A stretch of DNA of 12,938 bases from Pseudomonadota bacterium (GTDB taxonomy: Bacteria; Myxococcota; Bradymonadia; UBA4248). The notes beneath the pieces are model-generated. The model ran no database searches, was not told the DNA's origin, and saw only the letters and a list, made by a program, of their open reading frames with translations. This document shows positions 7,354 to 12,938 of the stretch, one piece after another. Positions within the stretch are counted from its first letter, which is position 1, and every line of letters starts with the position of its first letter. A program made the position numbers and the translations under genes. Where the stretch lies: positions 1 to 12,938 of the forward strand of contig JAGBXG010000196.1 in assembly GCA_017629415.1 (NCBI GenBank). Direction: 5' to 3'.

Positions 7354-10062
7354 CTAACAACCAAGTTTCACCTTGGCATCATGAATCACATCTACATCAC
7401 CATACTTATCGACAAGCTGCTGTAACATCCGCTTGGCATCATCCATCAAGCAAGGCGAAGCATAAAAATCCACTTCCTGCAACGCATCAAGCACCTGAGT
7501 ACGCTCACTATCAGGAATACCGGCTGGAGCCACAGACGGCATCGGAACGCTAGCCGTTGGCATACCAGACATCGACATTCCATCTTGAACAGGCGCTACG
7601 GGAACCGGTTCTCGTCTCTGCATCGACGGAGGAAGATTCGCTGTCGATGCCGCAGGCACACCCGCTGAGACTCTTCCAGCATAGCCAGATGCAGATGGCA
7701 CAGATGAATGAATCCCAGACGGACCCGCCATAGGCCTCTGACCAATGCCAGCCGAAGGCACAGGCACCTGAGCCCTGGGGGTTGCTGTCATACCCTCACC
7801 CATCGGCATGGATTCCGCATGTACAGCAGGCACACGATTCACAGCTTGCAACGTCTGAGACACTGCACCCGGTGCCGCCTTCCAACCGGTTTGCGTCGGT
7901 GTCGAAGACATCAATGGCATACCACCGCCAGCTCCTCCATCCGCATTCTCCATCGGAGATACAGCCTTAAGTGCCTCACCCGGCGTACGGACCAAAAAGT
8001 CAAACACATCATCCAATTCGTCGCATACGGCAGACCCAAGATCAGATAAATCTCCATCCATATCATCAGATGCTGCCACAGAAGCCTGACCTTGTGCAGG
8101 AATATTGAATGACTGAACCATAGGTCCTGCCATATTGCCACCAGTCGGCACATGCGGCCTTCTCGTACCTGCAGGCGGCATCATCGGTGCCACAGCAGGC
8201 ACGGCAGGAGCAGCCGGCGGCATCATCGCTGGAGATGCTGGCACTGCCGGCGGCATCATCGCTGGAGATGCCGGCACTGCCGAAGGAACAGATGGAACAG
8301 CACCCGACACCATACGTCTCGGCGGCATCGGAGCTGCTGAAGGACGCGCTGGAGGAACAGCCGCAATACCAGGCACAGAAGCACGGGGGACAGCCTGAGG
8401 ATAAGAAGGCGCATGCATGTTCCCCATTGCATTACTCGGTACCCCGGGAACAGACTCAGGAATATCCATGGTACGACGTGTTCCACGACTCACCGGAGGC
8501 AAACCCGCCGCAGACGGACGAGGCACCGGAGGAGGCGGGGCAGACGGACGAGGCGGCATCACACCCGCCGCAGGTACCGCTGGTCGCTGAGAGGTACAGG
8601 CCGATGCCGGAATCGATGCTCCAGGAACAGCAGGACGCTGAGCCGTACTGCCAGATGCAGGAACAGCACTCATACCCGCCACCGACATCCGCTGACCAGA
8701 TACGGAAGGACGACCCATCTCAGGCGGACTCATCCCATACTTCTGAGGCTCAAAGCCAAATACAAGCATTAAATTAAAGTTTTCCCAAGCGCGAGGCGTA
8801 CAACGCTCCGCTTTGAGAATATGCATCACTGCCTCATCCGGATCATTCTCATAAACAGCCTTGGCAAGCTTGCGCTCCACCTGAGCCATCGCCACATTAT
8901 CGCCCTTATTCTCATAAAGCTGAGACATCAGACGCAATGCCGGCATGTGCTGCTCATTACAATCTACAATCTGATGACAAATCGCAAGAACCTCATCAAT
9001 ATTCCCTTGACGATAAGCTTCCATCGCCTGCGAGAATTTCATCGAAAGCATACGCTCCATCTCGCTGGCTACGGCTGCCTGCTGAGCCGCAAGACGTGCT
9101 TCCTCTTTCTCACGCTCAATACCAGGACTCACCACATTCAGCGCGCTCTCACTTAAAAGCGGAGGCTCATCACCCAATGCCATACAAGCATCCGGATCAT
9201 TCGGAGCTATCTTCTTCACACGCTGCCAAACAGATTCCGCCATGTCAGGTCGATCACCCAACTCTTCATAATAACGCGCAAGCGCCTTGAGCTCCTCTAC
9301 CGCTTCCTTATAACGACGAAGCTTTAAATAACATGTCACAAAAAGTTCACGGACATCCGAAGAACGATCGGCAAACGATAACTCAGACATGATAACCACG
9401 GCTTCATTATAACGTTCCATCCGGATATAAATTTGTGCCAGCTCCTGAAGAACTTCTTCATCCTTCGGCTCAAGCTTCAAATAATCACGAGATGTCTGGA
9501 TATAATCCACATAACGTTCCTTGCTCAAAAGCTGAGCAAGCGCAAGCTTGTACTGACGAACCGCACCGTCAATATCACCATCTTCCTTCAGCATCTTCGC
9601 ATAACGTGTCCGCGTCTGAATGTTTTCACTGTCCACACGAACCATCGTCTGAAGAACTTTAGAATACGCACGACGATTATTCGACTGCTCACACCGTGCC
9701 AGGCTCTTCTCAAGCTGATTGACCGCCTCATGAGGCAAACCAAGCGCACTGTAAAGCTCAGCCATGCTCATCGCAATCTCATCATCTTCTGCAAGATATC
9801 TCTGCGCCTGCTTTAATACAGCAAGTGCCTTCTGATAGGCCCCCTGCTCGCGATAACACTGCGCTACCTTCTCGTATGTCCGACCCGCATCCTCATTATT
9901 CTTGCCGGTCTTCTCATAACATGACGCCAGCTGAAGCAATGTTCGGCTGTCATTTGGCTCCGCCTCGATAACCTTCAGATACTCTTTAATCGCCTTTTCG
10001 TACTGCGACTTATCTACAAATTTCTGCGCTGCTGCCAGCGCCTTATCTTTATCAAATGCCAC
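7354..10062 (-). CDS. TPR protein with long Ala/Pro/Met-rich linker
   Basis: The protein has 902 residues from a GTG at 10062, with AGGA 7 nt upstream (10070-10073). No nearby ATG competes. Residues about 1-290 form a row of TPR units ('ALAAAQKFVDKSQYEKAIKE', 'AVLKQAQRYLAEDDEIAMSM', 'ELAQIYIRMERYNEAVVIM'), and a second TPR block covers about 340-430. Residues about 445-850 are low-complexity Pro/Ala/Met/Ser, probably disordered, interrupted by an acidic island near 666-692 ('DELDDVFDFL'). The end (852-902) is a short helical module ('ALQEVDFYASPCLMDDAKRM') like those closing other deltaproteobacterial TPR proteins. There is no signal peptide or membrane span, so it is probably a cytosolic scaffold. 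TPR families tied to type IV pili or polarity in Myxococcus are a possible comparison, but nothing here proves such a role. Confidence 0.85.
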   Translation of the reverse strand: MAFDKDKALAAAQKFVDKSQYEKAIKEYLKVIEAEPNDSRTLLQLASCYEKTGKNNEDAGRTYEKVAQCYREQGAYQKALAVLKQAQRYLAEDDEIAMSMAELYSALGLPHEAVNQLEKSLARCEQSNNRRAYSKVLQTMVRVDSENIQTRTRYAKMLKEDGDIDGAVRQYKLALAQLLSKERYVDYIQTSRDYLKLEPKDEEVLQELAQIYIRMERYNEAVVIMSELSFADRSSDVRELFVTCYLKLRRYKEAVEELKALARYYEELGDRPDMAESVWQRVKKIAPNDPDACMALGDEPPLLSESALNVVSPGIEREKEEARLAAQQAAVASEMERMLSMKFSQAMEAYRQGNIDEVLAICHQIVDCNEQHMPALRLMSQLYENKGDNVAMAQVERKLAKAVYENDPDEAVMHILKAERCTPRAWENFNLMLVFGFEPQKYGMSPPEMGRPSVSGQRMSVAGMSAVPASGSTAQRPAVPGASIPASACTSQRPAVPAAGVMPPRPSAPPPPVPRPSAAGLPPVSRGTRRTMDIPESVPGVPSNAMGNMHAPSYPQAVPRASVPGIAAVPPARPSAAPMPPRRMVSGAVPSVPSAVPASPAMMPPAVPASPAMMPPAAPAVPAVAPMMPPAGTRRPHVPTGGNMAGPMVQSFNIPAQGQASVAASDDMDGDLSDLGSAVCDELDDVFDFLVRTPGEALKAVSPMENADGGAGGGMPLMSSTPTQTGWKAAPGAVSQTLQAVNRVPAVHAESMPMGEGMTATPRAQVPVPSAGIGQRPMAGPSGIHSSVPSASGYAGRVSAGVPAASTANLPPSMQRREPVPVAPVQDGMSMSGMPTASVPMPSVAPAGIPDSERTQVLDALQEVDFYASPCLMDDAKRMLQQLVDKYGDVDVIHDAKVKLGC
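8216..8281. repeat. Two tandem 33-bp repeats in the proline-rich region
   Basis: Two copies of a 33-bp unit (8216-8248 and 8249-8281) differ at one base and encode AVPASPAMMPP twice. A third, diverged relative lies at 8174-8215 and encodes a longer 'AVPAVAPMMPP' form. The pattern shows in-frame expansion of the disordered linker. Confidence 0.88.
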
Positions 10063-10146
10063 GTTTCAGTCCTACGAATCTATATCATCATGCCCAATAC
10101 CATCATGCCAATGCATATTTGGCACGGAAAAAATCAAACAGACCTT

Positions 10147-10173
10147 AGTATACAGAGTCAATCTTTTCGTCAA
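10147..10173 (-). promoter_or_regulatory. Candidate sigma-70 promoter of the TPR-ligase unit
   Basis: On the minus strand TTGACG (10168-10173) is followed after 15 bp by TATACT (10147-10152). Both hexamers are good but the spacing is shorter than the ideal 17. It would give a leader of about 80 nt before the GTG at 10062. It lies in the 344-bp non-coding gap (10063-10406), of which the half nearest the TPR gene is AT-rich and otherwise featureless. Confidence 0.4.
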
Positions 10174-10301
10174 GAAATCTCTATACATTCATGACATTCC
10201 GCTCTTCACATGCCAATGAATAACCCAATCATACCAAGCTTAAATCCAGCCTCAAAAAATACATCACCTAAGGAATGTCTGAACAATTGCTTTTTACGTA
10301 T

Positions 10302-10373
10302 GGGGGCCAAGCCCCCTACGCCGCTATTTGCAAGCAAATACGCGGCTACCCCCGATGCGGGGACGGCGCCCCG
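10302..10373. repeat. Cluster of GC-rich intergenic hairpins downstream of rpe
   Basis: Three adjacent palindromes fill most of this stretch. They are GGGGGC-CAA-GCCCCC (10302-10316), GCCGC-TATTTGC-AA-GCAAATA-C-GCGGC (10320-10346, nearly perfect) and CCCCG-ATG-CGGGG (10350-10362), with a further CCCCG (10369-10373) that can pair with the CGGGG instead. None is followed by a T-run on either strand, so classical termination is not indicated. The middle one shares the CG-TAT...ATA-GC edges (minus strand) of the hairpins upstream of rpe. It looks like a compound repetitive palindrome element. Confidence 0.7.
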
Positions 10374-10406
10374 CAACGCCCCGCCCGAGTTTTCTTCAAA
10401 TATGCC

Positions 10407-11078
10407 CTAACCGTTCTGTGCATTACGGCGAAGCTCGGCAATCGCACAACCATAATCCGCATGCGAAAATACCCCAGAACCCGAAACAAAAATATTGGCA
10501 CCAGCCTGAGCCGCACGCGACACAGTATCCGCTTTAATACCGCCATCCACCTGAATCGGAAGCTCGGGGTATTGAGCACGAAGCGCAGCAATCTTGGCTG
10601 TACAGGCATCAATATAACTCTGTCCTCCAAATCCCGGATACACCGTCATAATCAGCACAAAATCGACCAGCTCCATCACATATTCCAGCACATCAATCGG
10701 CGTATGCGGATTCAAAGCCACACCTGCCGTACACCCCAGCGCATGAATGTTCTGCAGTGTGCGGTGCAAATGCGTACAAGCCTCCGCCTGAACTGTCAAC
10801 GTATCGGCACCTGCCTTGGCAAACGCACCCAACAAAGAATCCGGCTCCACAATCATCAGATGCACATCAATCGGCATCTCGGTAATCTTGCGCAGCGAAG
10901 AAAGCACGGGTACGCCCACCGAAAGATTGGGCACAAAACGCCCATCCATCACATCGAAATGAAGCCAATCCGCGCCGCCGGCTTCCAGACGTTTCACTTC
11001 TTCACCTAGCCGTGTGAAATCCGCCGAAAGAAGACTCGGAGCAATCAAAGGCATGCGTTCTTTAGAAAATTTTATCAT
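10407..11078 (-). CDS. rpe: Ribulose-phosphate 3-epimerase
   Basis: The protein has 223 residues, the full length of the family. It interconverts D-ribulose 5-phosphate and D-xylulose 5-phosphate in the pentose phosphate pathway. The TIM-barrel motifs are all present: 'IAPSLLSADF' (12-21), 'LHFDVMDGRFVPN' with metal ligands His40 and Asp42, 'DVHLMI' with His73, the flexible loop 'PGFGGQ' (148-153) and 'VDGGI' with Asp178. Asp42 and Asp178 are the acid/base pair. Two common positions differ from the usual consensus: 'MTVYPG' instead of 'MSVNPG', and 'TVQAEA' instead of 'TVHAEA'. Neither is a metal ligand. The ATG at 11078 follows GAGG (11086-11089) by 7 nt. A second ATG at 11054 has no good ribosome site. 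Confidence 0.96.
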   Translation of the reverse strand: MIKFSKERMPLIAPSLLSADFTRLGEEVKRLEAGGADWLHFDVMDGRFVPNLSVGVPVLSSLRKITEMPIDVHLMIVEPDSLLGAFAKAGADTLTVQAEACTHLHRTLQNIHALGCTAGVALNPHTPIDVLEYVMELVDFVLIMTVYPGFGGQSYIDACTAKIAALRAQYPELPIQVDGGIKADTVSRAAQAGANIFVSGSGVFSHADYGCAIAELRRNAQNG

Positions 11079-11096
11079 GGGGCAACCTCACTCAAT

Positions 11097-11133
11097 GGCT
11101 TGGCGTATGCGGCAAAGCCGCATAGCCCAAGCC
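11097..11133. repeat. 37-bp nested palindrome just upstream of rpe
   Basis: The outer stem GGCTTGG/CCAAGCC (7 bp) and the inner stem TATGCGGC/GCCGCATA (8 bp, AAA loop) are separated by a symmetric 2-nt mismatch (CG opposite GC). The element ends 8 nt from the rpe ribosome-binding site. If it is transcribed with rpe, the leader would fold into a strong hairpin. It may be a mobile-type palindrome or a leader structure. Confidence 0.8.
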
Positions 11134-11142
11134 TGGCAGGCG

Positions 11143-11163
11143 TATTGGCCCAAAAGGCCAATA
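11143..11163. repeat. Second palindrome upstream of rpe, TATTGGCC/GGCCAATA
   Basis: An 8-bp perfect stem with a CAAAA loop lies 10 bp from the nested palindrome. It has the same edges on the plus strand, CG before TAT and GC after ATA. The paired layout and shared edges suggest two members of one repeat family placed side by side. It has no T-run and no coding potential. Confidence 0.75.
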
Positions 11164-11181
11164 GCCGGCCCAAATGGAATG

Positions 11182-11223
11182 AAAAAATAGACTTGATGTC
11201 ATGCGGTCAGGCCGCGACATCAA
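11182..11223 (-). terminator. Candidate terminator downstream of the VanW-like gene
   Basis: The minus strand has an 8-bp stem (TTGATGTC/GACATCAA, 11193-11223) with an inner GCGG/CCGC helix. After 5 nt (GTCTA) comes a run of six T (11182-11187). It lies about 60 bp past the VanW-like stop codon. The gap before the T-run makes it less canonical than the terminators at 245-270 and 5447-5471. Between it and the stop codon (11224-11285) I see only AT-rich sequence. Confidence 0.5.
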
Positions 11224-11285
11224 AAATATAGGACTTATGGCTTAAAATAACCCATAACCGACACAAAATATCAAATTCAAAGCCA

Positions 11286-12740
11286 TCAAATCGAATCTGA
11301 AGGCACTGTTGCTACACCTTCAGAAGGTACTGGCTCATCAGGCGGCGGATATATCACATCCATTGCTATGCTGACATGCTGCGTCTGAGGCCGATAGGTG
11401 TCCATCAAAAGCTTCTCGTAACGTTCGACATCGTTTTCCCAAAAAATACGGCCGCGCTGCACTTTGTAACCTACCTTTCCGCGCTTCGTGATCCGAATCG
11501 TGCCCGACTCAAGCGTCGGATCTGTCGTGATCACTTCCTGATACGGAATTTCCTCGCTGACCTCCCGGCGGAACAGTACACGGCCAGTCTGAGGCATGTC
11601 CGAATAAAAACGCGCAATCAAAACATTGTCTTCCGTATGCACGCGAAGAACAACGGGACGTGCATGGGTATTCTTGATGCGAAGATCAAGCATCGGATAA
11701 CTCACAACGGCATCCATACCGACCGGAATATAACTGGAGGGAAGCGAATGATTGTAACGCTCTTCAATACCAAGACCAGCCATAAGCGCTGCGGCATGCA
11801 CTGTGGAAGAAACCTGGCATGCGCCGCCGCCCAAGCCTTCAACCATTTCCCCCTGCTCAATCACAGGCGCTTCCTTAAATCCGCGCTCCAAACTGCGTTC
11901 ACCCACCCACGCATTGTACGACATCTCGGCCCCAGGCATCAGAAATACACCATCAAGCGCAGATGCCGCCAACTTCACATTTATCGTGCGATTCTTTTTG
12001 CGAGCAAATGTCGTATGGTACTGTCCAAGCAAAACGGTGGGTTCAAATGTACCAAGTGAAGACAAATCCGCCGAAAGTGCCGGTTGGGTATCGATGATGA
12101 GAGAAAATTGTGAAGCATCCTGAGATACCGCCGCAAAAAACGACTCCAGAGAAGCCAAAACATTGACTTTTCGCCCCGAAACACCAGGAATCACACGGTT
12201 CTGCGTGGCACTCCAGCGCCCTTCCACCGCTTCGATATCAATACGTTCAGCTGCCGCATCAATATAGGATTCAAATCGCGTCGGATAAAAAATACGAAGC
12301 AAACCGTCAGTATGCGTCAAAACTTGGGCACCATCCCGAATGGCAGCATCCAGACATCCGGCATGACGGGCGGCATCATCGGTCAACGTTACAACCCCAA
12401 GCATTTCAAGATCATAGCTGACTTCCATGGTGGGGTCATTAACAATCTGGATGGTGCGTGTCACACGATGCTTTTGACAGACTTCAGGAAGCGAAATTTC
12501 GGCAGACATCCGATTCTCGGGTACAGTTTTGCCATCCTCCGATGCTTCCGCCACCACTTTGTTATCGTCCTGCCCAACCTGGTCATCCGCTCTTGCTTCA
12601 GTCTGTTCTGACCGTTCAGACATCGCCAGAACAGACAAATCCCCCAATGGACTGCCGCCCAATTCAGGCGCAATCTCGCCGCTGCACCCCAAAGCAGCGG
12701 CACTCAGCGTAAACAGACAGAAACAACATAAAAAACGCAT
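11286..12740 (-). CDS. VanW-family lipoprotein
   Basis: The protein has 484 residues. The N-terminus is a lipoprotein signal (MRFLCCFCLFTLSAAALG|C, Cys19), followed by an acidic Ser/Glu/Asp linker to about residue 80. Residues about 85-235 resemble the peptidoglycan-binding-type domain found before VanW in YoaR-like proteins. Residues about 235-365 are the VanW domain, with 'MPGAEMSYN', 'GLGGGACQVSSTVHAAAL' (303-319), 'RYNHSLPSSYIPVGMDA' (328-344) and 'LDLRIKN'. The last part (about 390-450, 'EEIPYQEV...LESGTIRITKRGKVGYK') looks like a G5-type domain. VanW function is unknown, and the name comes from vancomycin-resistance clusters. A cell-wall or envelope role in the periplasm is an inference. 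It starts 3 nt after the preceding stop, so the two genes are coupled. Confidence 0.9.
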   Translation of the reverse strand: MRFLCCFCLFTLSAAALGCSGEIAPELGGSPLGDLSVLAMSERSEQTEARADDQVGQDDNKVVAEASEDGKTVPENRMSAEISLPEVCQKHRVTRTIQIVNDPTMEVSYDLEMLGVVTLTDDAARHAGCLDAAIRDGAQVLTHTDGLLRIFYPTRFESYIDAAAERIDIEAVEGRWSATQNRVIPGVSGRKVNVLASLESFFAAVSQDASQFSLIIDTQPALSADLSSLGTFEPTVLLGQYHTTFARKKNRTINVKLAASALDGVFLMPGAEMSYNAWVGERSLERGFKEAPVIEQGEMVEGLGGGACQVSSTVHAAALMAGLGIEERYNHSLPSSYIPVGMDAVVSYPMLDLRIKNTHARPVVLRVHTEDNVLIARFYSDMPQTGRVLFRREVSEEIPYQEVITTDPTLESGTIRITKRGKVGYKVQRGRIFWENDVERYEKLLMDTYRPQTQHVSIAMDVIYPPPDEPVPSEGVATVPSDSI

Positions 12741-12743
12741 GAT

Positions 12744-12938
12744 TTATTCTTCGTTTTCAGGTTCTTCCTCTTCTTCGATAATATCATCTTCCGGCATTTC
12801 ATCATCGAGGATTTCTTCTTCTTCATCCATGCCATCGTCCTCATCCACAGAATCATCGACCGGGACAGACGTCAATTCGATATCATCATCATTTTCTTCT
12901 GAAACGGCAGCCACAGCCACCACATGCTCTTCGGGACC
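12744..12938 (-). CDS. 3' end of a gene for a protein with a polyacidic C-terminal tail
   Basis: An open frame enters from the window edge and ends at TAA (12744-12746), giving 64 residues. More than half are Asp or Glu, including runs such as 'DEEEEILDDE' and 'IIEEEEEPENEE'. No start codon or folded domain is visible, so the function cannot be named. Such tails occur on DNA/RNA-associated or chaperone-like proteins and on secreted calcium binders. The stop lies 3 nt before the VanW-like ATG, which indicates an operon. Confidence 0.75.
   Translation of the reverse strand, partial: GPEEHVVAVAAVSEENDDDIELTSVPVDDSVDEDDGMDEEEEILDDEMPEDDIIEEEEEPENEE

Noticed and set aside
8187..8777. Open plus-strand frame of 196 residues opposite the TPR gene
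   Set aside because: It is the shadow of the Ala/Pro-rich linker repeats. It has no domain and no ribosome site evident, while the minus frame is continuous with TPR units on one side and a helical module on the other.
10210..10410. A 66-residue plus-strand frame in the rpe-TPR gap
   Set aside because: It runs through the GC-rich palindromes and overlaps only the last bases of rpe. The product has no motif, and the start lacks a ribosome site.
11224..11285. A possible promoter (TTGATA with a weak -10) after the VanW-like stop
   Set aside because: The -10 is poor, and it would lie upstream of the candidate terminator hairpin, so it would not serve rpe well.

Overview
This window comes from a moderate-GC bacterial chromosome. 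Every complete gene lies on the minus strand. Several traits suggest a Gram-negative lineage of the Myxococcota/Bradymonadota (former Deltaproteobacteria) type: lipoproteins with lipobox cysteines, a surface amidohydrolase with thrombospondin type 3 calcium repeats, a CARDB-like protein tail, a PilZ-like plus J-domain fusion, and large TPR proteins with long Ala/Pro-rich linkers. This placement is inferred from domain style. There is no rRNA or other taxonomic marker in the window.

Layout, read along the minus strand from high to low coordinates. (1) 12938-11286 holds the end of a gene for a very acidic C-terminal tail, followed 3 nt later by a VanW-family lipoprotein. A candidate terminator hairpin follows (11182-11223), then a cluster of strong palindromes (11097-11163). 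(2) 11078-10407 is ribulose-phosphate 3-epimerase (rpe), followed by a 344-bp non-coding gap with GC-rich hairpins and a possible promoter. (3) 10062-5490 carries a 902-residue TPR/proline-rich protein and an AMP-forming long-chain acyl-CoA ligase. These probably form one transcription unit ending at a textbook terminator (5447-5471). (4) 5271-290 is a second likely operon starting at an extended -10 promoter (5319-5327). It encodes a PilZ-like/J-domain/TPR protein, an HU/IHF-type DNA-binding protein, a GT4 glycosyltransferase (ATGA overlap with HU) and a secreted amidohydrolase-TSP3-OB lipoprotein, and it ends at a clear terminator (245-270). (5) 1-207 is the 3' end of a convergent plus-strand gene with a CARDB-like end.

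Functionally the window mixes housekeeping genes (rpe, acyl-CoA ligase, HU/IHF) with envelope and surface genes (two lipoproteins, a glycosyltransferase) and two scaffold-like proteins (TPR and PilZ-J-TPR). I see no mobile element, CRISPR array, phage gene, tRNA or rRNA, and no gene set that I can defend as a new defence or biosynthetic system. The most unusual features are the domain fusions and a recurring family of intergenic hairpins with a shared boundary (CG-TAT...ATA-GC).
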